Positions 42,947 to 51,201 of a DNA stretch of 64,000 nucleotides are shown here, in pieces (the first letter of the stretch is position 1; each line of letters begins with the position of its first letter). The stretch covers positions 124,001 through 188,000 of the forward strand of contig CANNBJ010000004.1 in NCBI GenBank assembly GCA_947502835.1. Reading direction: 5' to 3'. Both the position numbers and the translations under genes were made by a program. This stretch comes from Bdellovibrionales bacterium (GTDB lineage: Bacteria; Bdellovibrionota; UBA1018; CAIMNF01). The notes beneath the pieces are model-generated. The model was not told the origin of the DNA. It worked only from the letters and a program-made list of their open reading frames with translations, and did not search any database.

Positions 42947-44995
42947 ATGTCCAAAAATTTTTTTAGCAAGATGCTGGTGAATGTTCTCACGATCTCACTG
43001 ATTTTCCAAAACACCTGGGTGGTTCGCTCTGCGAATGCAGAAGATTATTACGCCTGCAAGAGTCTTTCGGCTGATACCTGCACAGAGGGAAAATACTGCA
43101 TAGAGGACGGGGAGTACTATAAGATTAAAAGATGTAAATATAAAAACGGGAGTTTCCTTGGGGTTGATTATAGCAAAAGCAAACATAGAGCAAGGAAAGC
43201 TAGTACCAAGCAGCTCATAGAAGACGGGATCATCACCATTCCACAGCCTACGGTTAAAAAAACTGTGTACAAGGATAGTGACACGGATAAAGACGATTCA
43301 GAAACTGAGACAGTGGAGAAAGTTCCGTGCTACCTTTATCGTGATTGCGCCTATCAAAAAGTAGTGGTGCGTTCTGGAAGCTACACAGATCAATATGATT
43401 ATTTGTCCGTTGCATGCGAAGATGTATATGAGTTCCAGTCAAAGAGAACGGATGAGAAGAAGACTAGGGATGGGGAGCTTAAAAAGTTAGATAAGGAGCT
43501 CAAAGATTTGGCAGGTCAGATGTCCGACATTTGGGAAGGATGTCACAAAGATTGTCGAGACCTTGTGATTACAAAGGCTTGTGAGTACAAAACTTTGGAA
43601 ATCAAGAACAAGAAAATAATCGCACGATTGCTTACCGGGGATGATTACGACTCCTTCTATGGAAACACCTCTTCCGATGGGTATAAGTTCTTTGAAATGG
43701 GTGGTCAAAATGTTGTTTCCTCGAAGAATGACTTTCAGGGTAGCAAAGGTGATTTGTGCCAGAAATTCCTGAAAAGCGATGGTTGCATCAAAGCGTTAAT
43801 CGATAACACAGCTTGTGACACGGATGGTTTGCTGGCCCAGTACCTAACGAAGAAGCAAGAGTATGACAAGGTCAAGGCGGATCTAGATGCCTTGAATGCG
43901 CCTCTAGCGGACGATGACAAGGAATGTAGAGTTCCTCCGTCCAAAAATGCACATAAGGATAATTTGAAGGGTAAGTCTGTTGCGTGTTTGGATTCGATTG
44001 CGGCAAGTTGCGAAGAGTATTTGTCATTCTTAAGCGCCCACGTCTCAGACGAATGCGTGGATTGCAACAAAAGCTCCTCTGCAAATCAAAATGACCAATA
44101 CAATCAACAACAGTTCTGCTTCTACGGTCCCTGCCCTCCGGGCGTAAGCAAGGCGGCGCAAGTCATTGGTGCGATCGGTGGGCTTGCAGTTCCCCTCGGA
44201 CTCGGTGCGATGCAGATGTCCATGTACAACCGGGGCTTGAATGCATGTACCTCGAATTATGCACTTCAGGTTGCTCAGGCGACCTATGTGGGTCTTCCTC
44301 CAACCGCATCCATGTGCGGAGTGGGTGGCTTCGGAATGGGCGGATTTATGGGCGGCCTCGGTGGAATGGGCGGGCTTGGCGGTATGGGCGGATTTGGAAT
44401 GAATCCTTACATGATGGGCGGGCTTGGCGGCATGGGTGGATTTGGAATGAATCCTTTCATGATGGGCGGGCTTGGCGGCATGGGTGGACTTGGTTTGAAT
44501 GCGGGCCTGAGCCTTGGGCTTGGAATGGGCATGAACCCCATGATGATGGGCGGAATGGGCATGAACCCCATGATGATGGGTGGAATGGGCATGAACCCCA
44601 TGATGATGGGTGGAATGGGCATGAACCCCATGATGATGGGTGGAATGGGCATGAACCCCATGATGGGAATTCAGCAGCAAATGTTTGATTCCCAGATCCG
44701 GATGCAGGAAATGGCTGCGATGCAAATGGCTGCCCAAACTGCCTACGGCATGGGCTATCCAAACATGATGAATGGAATGAGCATGCCGTACTACGGAATG
44801 GGGTCCAATCCCATGATGTTCAACCCGATGATGAACAACGGGCTCTACATGAATGCCGGAGTGAATTTCGGAAGCTCCTTTGGGAGTCCGTACGGCAGCA
44901 TGAATCCGTATGGAAACATGAATCCTTACGGGAATATGATGAACCCCTATGGAAACGGTTGCGGCTACTACATGGCCGGGATCCCGTGCCAGTGA
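42947..44995 (+). CDS. Cys-rich secreted protein, paralogue 2, with Gly/Met-rich repeat tail
   Basis: A 682-residue exported protein (signal peptide ending SANA, residue 31). The N-terminal 370 residues are homologous to the gene at 40562: Cys 37, 45, 51, 63, then CHKDCR, LLTGDDYD, DFQGSKGDLCQKF, KSVACL and CVDCN. After a Gln/Asn linker and a hydrophobic Ala/Gly segment (KAAQVIGAIGGLAVPLGLG), residues about 460-575 are Gly/Met/Asn/Phe repeats, first with 18-residue units (GGLGGMGGFGMNPYMM), then five MGMNPMMMGG units. The end is Met/Tyr/Asn/Pro-rich and closes GCGYYMAGIPCQ. GAGGAG precedes the ATG at the right distance. Likely a surface or extracellular structural protein. Confidence 0.82.
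   Translation: MSKNFFSKMLVNVLTISLIFQNTWVVRSANAEDYYACKSLSADTCTEGKYCIEDGEYYKIKRCKYKNGSFLGVDYSKSKHRARKASTKQLIEDGIITIPQPTVKKTVYKDSDTDKDDSETETVEKVPCYLYRDCAYQKVVVRSGSYTDQYDYLSVACEDVYEFQSKRTDEKKTRDGELKKLDKELKDLAGQMSDIWEGCHKDCRDLVITKACEYKTLEIKNKKIIARLLTGDDYDSFYGNTSSDGYKFFEMGGQNVVSSKNDFQGSKGDLCQKFLKSDGCIKALIDNTACDTDGLLAQYLTKKQEYDKVKADLDALNAPLADDDKECRVPPSKNAHKDNLKGKSVACLDSIAASCEEYLSFLSAHVSDECVDCNKSSSANQNDQYNQQQFCFYGPCPPGVSKAAQVIGAIGGLAVPLGLGAMQMSMYNRGLNACTSNYALQVAQATYVGLPPTASMCGVGGFGMGGFMGGLGGMGGLGGMGGFGMNPYMMGGLGGMGGFGMNPFMMGGLGGMGGLGLNAGLSLGLGMGMNPMMMGGMGMNPMMMGGMGMNPMMMGGMGMNPMMMGGMGMNPMMGIQQQMFDSQIRMQEMAAMQMAAQTAYGMGYPNMMNGMSMPYYGMGSNPMMFNPMMNNGLYMNAGVNFGSSFGSPYGSMNPYGNMNPYGNMMNPYGNGCGYYMAGIPCQ
44522..44667 (+). 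repeat. 30-bp tandem repeat, five units (last partial)
   Basis: GGAATGGGCATGAACCCCAT plus GATGATGGGY recurs at 44522, 44552, 44582, 44612 and 44642, nearly identical, encoding MGMNPMMMGG. The high identity suggests recent slippage or homogenisation. Confidence 0.92.
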
Positions 44996-45033
44996 TCTCA
45001 GGGTAGTTTCGTCTACGAACTGAATTGTATCGA

Positions 45034-45065
45034 GCCTCGGCGGGAGAACCCTGCCGGGGCTTTTT
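45034..45065 (+). terminator. Rho-independent terminator
   Basis: An 11-pair GC-rich stem with two G-T pairs (GCCTCGGCGGG / CCTGCCGGGGC), AGAAC-type loop, and five T residues, 39 bases after the Gly/Met-rich gene. Confidence 0.8.
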
Positions 45066-45068
45066 CGT

Positions 45069-45097
45069 TTGACGAAATTGCTCCGATTCGTTTATCT
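45069..45097 (+). promoter_or_regulatory. Promoter of rpsA
   Basis: TTGACG (45069-45074) and TTATCT (45092-45097) with a 17-base spacer, directly after the preceding terminator and about 90 bases before the rpsA start. Confidence 0.6.
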
Positions 45098-45193
45098 TTT
45101 CGCAGTCAGATCAAACCTGATGTCCGATTCATCCTCCCGAAATGCTTTGCGTTTTTGGATGAACGGAGTTCGTTTTTAAGGAAATCAAAACAA

Positions 45194-47002
45194 ATGGCAA
45201 AACTAAACACAGAAGCTACTGCTCCCAAGCAGCAGAAGAACCTTCTTTCCAATCTGAAGTGGATCGAAGAATTCAGCGATGTTCAAGGTGACATCGTTGA
45301 AACCCGCGCCCATGGAGGCGAGGAAGACTTCACGACTCTTTTTGAGAACCGTCAAAAAGACAGTGAAATCCAGGAAGGCGCAGTGATCGAGGGCGGTAAA
45401 GTCGTCGCAATCGGTCCCGAGTACGTCACCGTGGATATCGGATTCAAATGCGAAGGCTTTGTTCCGACCTACGAATTCAAGGATGCAACCGGCATCGCAA
45501 AAGTTGCGGTGGGCGACATTCTTTCTGTTTACGTGGAAAGGCTCGAAATCGAGCAAGGCATGATCCACCTCTCCAAGGACCGCGCGGACATCATCAAGGC
45601 GTGGGACGAAATCTCTGCTGCATGCGAAGGCGATCAGCTGGTGGAAGGGATTGTGATTGCAAAAGTGAAGGGCGGTCTTGCCGTTGATATCGGCGTGAAG
45701 GCGTTCCTTCCCGGCTCCCAGCTTGACACCAAAGCGGTCAAGAACCTCGACAAGTACATCGGCAGCCGCATGAAGTTCAAGATCCTGAAGTTCAACAAGA
45801 AGCGCGGTAACATCGTGCTTTCCCGCAAGGCGGTTGTTGCCCAGGAGCGCGAGCTTCAACGTGCAGAGACCCTCTCTCAAATGCAAGAGGGAATGGTCGT
45901 GGCAGGTACCGTGAAGAACATCACCGAATACGGTGCGTTCATTGATCTCGGCGGTATGGACGGACTCCTCCACATCACTGACATGTCTTGGGGACGCATC
46001 AAGCACCCAAGCGAGCTCTTCAATGTGGGCGATGAAGTGAAAGTGAAGATCCTGAAGTACGATCGCGAAAAAGAACGCGTATCACTCGGACTCAAGCAAG
46101 TATCTCCGAATCCTTGGGAAGAAGCAGAATACAAATTCCCAGTGGGTAAAGTGGTTAAGGGCAAAGTGGTCAGTCTCAAAGACTACGGCGCATTCGTTGA
46201 GCTCGACGACGGCGTTGAAGGTCTCATCCACGTGTCTGAAATGTCTTGGACTGAGCGCGTGAAGAACCCTGGCAAATACGTTAAAGTGGGCGACGTTGTG
46301 GAATGCAAGGTTCTCGAAGTCGACACCCGCAACAAGCGCATCAGCCTTGGAATGAAGCAGCTTCAGGAGAATCCTTGGGATGCTCTTGAGCTGAAGTTCC
46401 CTGTAGGCGCGATTGTTGACGAATGTGAAGTGAAGTCGATCACTGACTTCGGAATGTTCGTGGACGTTGGCATGGGAATCGATGGACTCATCCACGTTTC
46501 AGACCTGAGCTGGAACAAGAAGGTGACCAACCCGGCCGAGAAGTACAAGAAGGGCGACAAAGTGAAGGCGGTTGTGCTTGGAATCGACAAGCAAGCCGAG
46601 AAGTTCTCTTTGGGCGTGAAGCAGCTTGAGCGTGATCCTTGGGAGAACATCAAGAGCCGCTACCGCACCGGCCAGTCTGTGGAAGGCCTCGTGACCAAGA
46701 TCACCGATTTCGGTGCATTCATGGAAATCGAAGAAGGTGTGGAAGGGTTGATCTACGTAAGCGAGCTCTCTGAGCAGCGCGTAGAGAAGCCAAGCGACAT
46801 CGTGAAGCTCGGTGAAAAAGTTCGTGCAGAGATCCTCTCGATCGAACCAAAAGATCGCCGAATCAGCCTCTCGATCAAGCAACTCGGACGTTCTGAAGAG
46901 CGTGCGAACTACGAAACCTATATGGGCGATCGCAACAAGAAGACCTCCATGGGAGACATTCTGGGCGAGAAGCTCAAGGGCGCCCTTAAGAAGGACGAAT
47001 AA
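45194..47002 (+). CDS. rpsA: 30S ribosomal protein S1
   Basis: A 602-residue protein with six S1/OB RNA-binding domains. The third to sixth are the most regular, with GAFIDLGGMDGLLHITDMSW, GAFVELDDGVEGLIHVSEMS, GMFVDVGMGIDGLIHVSDLS and GAFMEIEEGVEGLIYVSELS. S1 brings mRNA to the 30S subunit. The start ATG at 45194 has AAGGA upstream, although 11 bases away. The N-terminal 30 residues are Lys/Ala/Gln-rich. The stop codon lies inside a perfect 12-pair hairpin. Confidence 0.96.
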   Translation: MAKLNTEATAPKQQKNLLSNLKWIEEFSDVQGDIVETRAHGGEEDFTTLFENRQKDSEIQEGAVIEGGKVVAIGPEYVTVDIGFKCEGFVPTYEFKDATGIAKVAVGDILSVYVERLEIEQGMIHLSKDRADIIKAWDEISAACEGDQLVEGIVIAKVKGGLAVDIGVKAFLPGSQLDTKAVKNLDKYIGSRMKFKILKFNKKRGNIVLSRKAVVAQERELQRAETLSQMQEGMVVAGTVKNITEYGAFIDLGGMDGLLHITDMSWGRIKHPSELFNVGDEVKVKILKYDREKERVSLGLKQVSPNPWEEAEYKFPVGKVVKGKVVSLKDYGAFVELDDGVEGLIHVSEMSWTERVKNPGKYVKVGDVVECKVLEVDTRNKRISLGMKQLQENPWDALELKFPVGAIVDECEVKSITDFGMFVDVGMGIDGLIHVSDLSWNKKVTNPAEKYKKGDKVKAVVLGIDKQAEKFSLGVKQLERDPWENIKSRYRTGQSVEGLVTKITDFGAFMEIEEGVEGLIYVSELSEQRVEKPSDIVKLGEKVRAEILSIEPKDRRISLSIKQLGRSEERANYETYMGDRNKKTSMGDILGEKLKGALKKDE

Positions 47003-47107
47003 CCCCCGGAAGGGGTTATTCGTGGGATCGCAGCGTGCCCCCAGTGGGGGCACATCGCACGTGATGTGCGATGGAGCGAGAACCCAACAAACCCCCGGAA
47101 GGGGTTT
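46995..47107 (+). other. Run of four hairpins over the rpsA stop codon and trailer
   Basis: Stem 1: ACGAATAACCCC with GGGGTTATTCGT (46995-47023), perfect, containing the TAA stop. Stem 2: GTGCCCCC with GGGGGCAC (47035-47053). Stem 3: CATCGCAC with GTGCGATG (47053-47073). Stem 4: AAACCCC with GGGGTTT (47089-47107), repeating the CCCCCGGAAGGGG core of stem 1. A true terminator follows at 47124. Confidence 0.75.
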
Positions 47108-47123
47108 TCATTGAATTCGATTG

Positions 47124-47155
47124 AGCCCTGGAGGAGTTTCTTCCAGGGCTTTTTT
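47124..47155 (+). terminator. Rho-independent terminator of rpsA
   Basis: AGCCCTGGA pairs with TTCCAGGGCT around an 8-base loop, followed by six T residues. Confidence 0.85.
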
Positions 47156-47192
47156 GTTGACCGAAATAAGCCGGAATAATAAGCTCCGCGCC

Positions 47193-49517
47193 ATGAAGTT
47201 GAGTGTTTTGGTTTTTTTCGGATGGGGATTCTTCACCGCTTCCTTTGCGCAAGGCACGCTGATCCCTGGGGCGGGGCCTGATCGAACTCCTTGGGTTGAG
47301 AAACTTCGCGAGGAGTTTCAGGTCGAGATCGTTGAGGACGACCCGGAGCTTTTTGATGCAGATCTGATGCAAGCGCTTCATGCGTATGTTTCAGTTTCAC
47401 CACGAACCAGACCAATTCATCTGCATGCCACAAAAAAGACGGGAGCCCGCAAGGTCTGGGTTCGGGATCGTGCGAATCCGGCAGAATCGGGTGTCATTGA
47501 TCTTTACTTTGCAAAAGACGCAGGCAAAGGGCTCTTCTCAAAAGGCCAGAGGCAGCAGACCCTGCTTGGGGATGGTCGCACCGAGATCACCCATGAATAC
47601 TCAAGCGATCTGACCCTTCAATTGAACGAGATTCTGTACCCGATCCCGGAGCTTCAGCGCATCTTGCTTGAGCGTTATCACATCAGGACCGATTGTGCAG
47701 GCGTGAGCGATCCCTGTGACTCCTTCAAAAAGAAGGAGTATCTCGCAATACTCGGAATTCTTCACGATCTTCCTCCGGTCATCCTTCAAACCTTCAAACT
47801 GAAACGGATGATTCGATTTCCCGATGGAGTTTCCAATATCCTGGAGGTCGATGCCGCCGCCGTCTATTCCGGAGACGGAACGATCCGTATCACAAGTAGG
47901 GCATTCGATGAGGAAGGGGATCGCCTCGGAGAGGGGACGCTCACTCATGAGATCGGCCATGCGGTTTGGTACGGAATGCCCCCTGGAATCCGTGAGTCTT
48001 TTGTCGCGATCTCCTGGGAGATGGATCCGAAAACCGGTGAAGCCCGGTTGAAGGGCGGAAACGGAAACTTCATCAGCGAGTACTCTCTCTCCAAACCGGA
48101 AGAGGATTTTGCCGAACATTTCTCGGCCTTTTTCAACCAGCCGGAAATGCTGAACCACCTCGCTCCTGTCAAGCGGGCGTGGCTGAAGGAGCGGATTTTC
48201 ATCGACACCGAGTATTTTTCGACCGCAGCCGAAAATGCCCGCATCCATGTGATTCCGGAGACTCCGGATACACGAGCGCCCGGGTTCACCGGTCGTGTGG
48301 ACAAAAGCATCGAGGTGAAGACGGAAGTTTTGGATCAAGAGCGGGTTCAGCTGCAGGTGCGCTTGAAGGGGCTCCGCGATGACGTGTCCGGCTTCTCCAG
48401 TGGATGGCTTACGTTTCGTTCCGATCCGAAGCCCGGGGTTCCGATGGCTGAATATGACCTGGAGGTCATCGCATCGGAATGCATACAACAAAAAGAGGAT
48501 GAATACATTCAGACCAGGATCTTGATGCGTTCGGAGTTGCCTCCCGGAGTCCTGAGCCTGAATGTGGTGAGGCTTCAGGACCGCGCGGGAAATTGGGATT
48601 ATGTATTTCCTGAAAGCACGGCGATCACACTCGATCTGCAAGGAACTGCATCCAAGCAGAGTCTTCTCGAAAAAAGTCATTCTTACGAGAATCAACGGCA
48701 GAAAAGGATTCGTGAGGCGATTGAGAAGAACCTGAAGCCTCTCCAAGGAGAGGTTCGTCTGGTCCCGGGGAAGGCGTCAGGCACCTTCATTCTTCACCTG
48801 CCAAAAGAAGTGGATCGACAGGAAGTCGATCTGACCGAGGTTCAGGTGAGGTTTCTGGGGATTCGAGATTGGGGAGTTCCCGGGGATTCCCATCTCGATT
48901 GGAATCACGAGCAGGAGCTTTCCTATCAATTCAAACGCAAGGAGATTCGGGACGGGACAAATGAATCCGGAGTGGATCTCTTTCTGGACCTCCGCCACGG
49001 AGTGAATCTCGATCGCATGAGTCTTTATGCAGTGGTTCTGAGTTACCGGACGCTCACCTGGAGTTTGTGGTTTCATCCACATCGGGAGGTCAAGGTGATC
49101 GAGCTTGATTCCATTGGCTCTGACCCAACGCCCGCGGAGATCGAAATCAACGACATCGACATTGATTTGGTTCGCCCGAATGGAACGAATGAGAACATGA
49201 TCATCAAAACCCGAATCCCCTTGAGTGGATTCGAGCACGGCGGGAGGGTTCGGATCACCTACCAGACTCCGAGTGGAAAGCGGATCACAGGCTCGGGACA
49301 AGAGCTGAAACCAGGAGAGTCGGTGGGGGACATTGAGATCAAACTCGACCGGTTCCGGGAAGGGGGCGAGTACCTCATTCGAGAGGTTGAGATTCTCGAG
49401 AACAGCCCGTCCGGCAGCAACCCTTCGATTACCCAAGGATCGCAATACCGTGTACAGAAGGTCCTGACACGGGGGATTCGGAAGACCGTGACGGTCGAGC
49501 CGAAGCTCGACCTTTGA
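47193..49517 (+). CDS. Secreted zinc metallopeptidase (HEIGH, anthrax-lethal-factor-like arrangement)
   Basis: A 774-residue exported protein (signal peptide ending ASFA before QGT). The active site is THEIGHAVW (HEIGH at about 252-256) with the third ligand probably in EEDFAEHFSAFF (about 302-312), an arrangement like ATLF/M34 and related gluzincin-type peptidases. The N-terminal 240 residues contain the substrate groove candidates, including a CAGVSDPC disulphide pair. After residue 350 come several beta-sandwich-like modules (LKGLRDDVSGFSSGWL, RLQDRAGNWDYVF) with a long charged linker between. Probably digests extracellular or periplasmic protein; target unknown. Ribosome site is weak. Confidence 0.8.
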   Translation: MKLSVLVFFGWGFFTASFAQGTLIPGAGPDRTPWVEKLREEFQVEIVEDDPELFDADLMQALHAYVSVSPRTRPIHLHATKKTGARKVWVRDRANPAESGVIDLYFAKDAGKGLFSKGQRQQTLLGDGRTEITHEYSSDLTLQLNEILYPIPELQRILLERYHIRTDCAGVSDPCDSFKKKEYLAILGILHDLPPVILQTFKLKRMIRFPDGVSNILEVDAAAVYSGDGTIRITSRAFDEEGDRLGEGTLTHEIGHAVWYGMPPGIRESFVAISWEMDPKTGEARLKGGNGNFISEYSLSKPEEDFAEHFSAFFNQPEMLNHLAPVKRAWLKERIFIDTEYFSTAAENARIHVIPETPDTRAPGFTGRVDKSIEVKTEVLDQERVQLQVRLKGLRDDVSGFSSGWLTFRSDPKPGVPMAEYDLEVIASECIQQKEDEYIQTRILMRSELPPGVLSLNVVRLQDRAGNWDYVFPESTAITLDLQGTASKQSLLEKSHSYENQRQKRIREAIEKNLKPLQGEVRLVPGKASGTFILHLPKEVDRQEVDLTEVQVRFLGIRDWGVPGDSHLDWNHEQELSYQFKRKEIRDGTNESGVDLFLDLRHGVNLDRMSLYAVVLSYRTLTWSLWFHPHREVKVIELDSIGSDPTPAEIEINDIDIDLVRPNGTNENMIIKTRIPLSGFEHGGRVRITYQTPSGKRITGSGQELKPGESVGDIEIKLDRFREGGEYLIREVEILENSPSGSNPSITQGSQYRVQKVLTRGIRKTVTVEPKLDL

Positions 49518-49524
49518 GGGCTCC

Positions 49525-49722
49525 AACTGGCCTCTTTGAATGGGCATGGCCTTCGGGCTTGTGAGGGCGAACCCCTTTGATTCTTGGAGGTTTAGCCGAC
49601 TCTTGCGAGTTCGGACTGACGAAAGCAAGGCCGCAGGACGCGGCTCGGAGGCTAAACCTCCAAGAATCAAAGGGAATTAGCCACCTAAGTCTAGACGCTA
49701 TGCCCACTCAAAGAGGCCAGTT
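49525..49722. mobile_element. MITE-like element, family A, 198 bp, complete
   Basis: Ends are AACTGGCCTCTTTGAATGGG and its inverted complement. Inside, CCCTTTGATTCTTGGAGGTT plus TAGCC is perfectly complemented about 50 bases later, giving a 25-pair cruciform-capable arm pair. The loop contains AGGCCGCAGGACGCGGCTC. The element starts 7 bases after the stop of the peptidase gene. No obvious target duplication is seen. Confidence 0.88.
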
Positions 49723-49841
49723 AGTTGAAGGTATCCGCTGTAGCGTGTTAATTCAGTCCGAGTTTCCATTCCTGATCGGAAATTGGGTGGCCGGCAAACT
49801 TTGCCCTCTCCCTTGCATGAAAACTTCGCGAAAATCAGAGC

Positions 49842-50573
49842 ATGACCATGATTTCAAAAGCCCTGATTGCTATGTACTTCCTTTTTTCCTCCATCTCGAC
49901 TCTCGCAGGAGAAAAGCCGCTTGCCTTGGTTTGGGAGGGCCCCGGGGCGTGCAGACCCTCTTGTCTCGACGCCTCTGTGATCATCGCAAGACGCGCGGGA
50001 TTCAAGGTCAAAAAAGTAGGACCGGGATTTACGGATTTTTCCCTCTTCAAGAAAGCCAAGCTTTGGGTGCAACCAGGGGGTAAGTCCACAACCGCAGCGG
50101 CTGCAATGGGTCCGGTCATGATGGATCAGATTCGTGAATTCGTGAGAAATGGCGGCGGATATGTCGGCTTTTGTGCGGGGATGTTCATCTCGACTCCAGA
50201 AATCGGAACCTCGAAGAAAATCGGCTATGGGATTATTCCTGGCGAAACCGAGCTTTTGATCAAGGGAGAAAATGATCGCGCGATGATTCCCATCGATACG
50301 ATCGACCATGGGCGGGTGAAGATGTACTACGCCGGCGGGCCCTACATGAGGGTGAGCGAAGCGGACTTGAAAGCGGTCGACGGAGAAGTGATTGCGCGCT
50401 ATCCGGATGGGAAGATCGCAGGGATTCGTGCTCGGTACGGCAAAGGCAAGGTCGCTGTCATTGGAACTCATCCAGAAGCGGGATTCATCTGGAAACTCAG
50501 TCGTGGATATTTTGACCCGAGAGGCGAGCGTTTCTTTGTGAAAGACATGGTTCGCTACGCGACTTCTCCGTGA
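49842..50573 (+). CDS. Secreted BPL_N / class I glutamine amidotransferase-like protein
   Basis: A 243-residue protein with a signal peptide (about 1-23) and a BPL_N (PF09825) domain. The nucleophile elbow is YVGFCAGMF (Cys about 114), after WVQPGGKSTTAAAAMG (about 70-85). A late His in IGTHPEAG could be the second catalytic residue. BPL_N proteins share the fold of class I glutamine amidotransferases but their activity is often unknown. Export to the periplasm is unusual for a GATase fold. GC and codon use look ordinary. ATG at 49848 is an alternative start. Confidence 0.8.
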   Translation: MTMISKALIAMYFLFSSISTLAGEKPLALVWEGPGACRPSCLDASVIIARRAGFKVKKVGPGFTDFSLFKKAKLWVQPGGKSTTAAAAMGPVMMDQIREFVRNGGGYVGFCAGMFISTPEIGTSKKIGYGIIPGETELLIKGENDRAMIPIDTIDHGRVKMYYAGGPYMRVSEADLKAVDGEVIARYPDGKIAGIRARYGKGKVAVIGTHPEAGFIWKLSRGYFDPRGERFFVKDMVRYATSP

Positions 50574-50581
50574 TCCTTGAG

Positions 50582-50778
50582 AACTGCCCCCGAAGAATGC
50601 GCCTGAGGGGGGCCGATTTCAGCTTTAACTCATGGTAATTGTGCTGATTTTGGAATCGAAATCGGCAAAAGAATCAGGCTGCCCCGGATCTGGGGTGGCG
50701 GCCCGGAAAATACCTGCGTCAAATCAAGCATTGTGCGGCCAATCAATTCGAGGGTAGGCGCAATCTTCGGGGGCAGTT
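50582..50778. repeat. Family B 197-bp repeat, copy 1
   Basis: Terminal inverted repeats: AACTGCCCCCGAAGAATGCG at the left, and CGCAATCTTCGGGGGCAGTT at the right. Internal GCCGATTT (50612-50619) pairs with AAATCGGC (50659-50666). The second copy at 51853 is in the same orientation and same length, about 88 percent identical by eye. No coding capacity. Confidence 0.85.
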
Positions 50779-50823
50779 GGTCAAGGTATTGCTCTGCAAC
50801 GATTCCCTATCTAACATTCAATC

Positions 50824-51201
50824 ATGTCAGATGTTCTTGCCCGGATCGATCCATTGGTAATTATTCGAAGGAATCGAATTCGAATCCTGGTGGTCACATT
50901 GGTAGCTATCTCCACTTTCTCAGGCTTTCTGTTGTTCGATAACCTTCACAACTACATGCCCTGGCAAACCAGGGTCCCTTTGGCCATTCGAAAAACCATG
51001 ATGGTTCATTTCGGTCTTTGGCTCTCCGTTCTTGGAGTAAGAAACAAGTGGAGATTCTTGATCGCCATGTTCCTGATTCCGTCTGGTTTGGGTGCTTATC
51101 TTTTGCTTTGGCATAGAGGATTGATCACTGCTCTTCCAGTCTTGGCAGGGCTAGGCTGGCTGCTTTTCAAAATAATTCGAGGTGAAAAACTTGATCCCTG
51201 A
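50824..51201 (+). CDS. Small membrane protein, partner of the DUF6973-like gene
   Basis: A 125-residue protein with about three transmembrane segments (ILVVTLVAISTFSGFLLF, FGLWLSVLGVRNKW region, FLIAMFLIPSGLGAYLLLW, TALPVLAGLGWLLF) and short charged loops; the N-terminus is cytoplasmic-looking. No family recognised. Its 3' end overlaps the next gene by 20 bases, so the two are translated together. The pair is enclosed by direct copies of the 197-bp family B repeat. It could be an immunity or membrane-anchoring partner for the following protein; that is inference. Confidence 0.65.
   Translation: MSDVLARIDPLVIIRRNRIRILVVTLVAISTFSGFLLFDNLHNYMPWQTRVPLAIRKTMMVHFGLWLSVLGVRNKWRFLIAMFLIPSGLGAYLLLWHRGLITALPVLAGLGWLLFKIIRGEKLDP

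Noticed and set aside
44045-44737. His-rich repeat protein (HHHGVHAHS units) on the minus strand
   Set aside because: It is the complement of the MGMNPMMMGG repeat; the plus-strand frame has a promoter, ribosome site, signal peptide and a homologue.
48777-49707. Frames crossing the 49.5 kb repeat on the minus strand
   Set aside because: They read through the MITE and antisense to the peptidase gene.
49525-49722. Rho-independent terminator of the peptidase gene
   Set aside because: The long inverted repeat has no T-run and matches the mobile repeat family.
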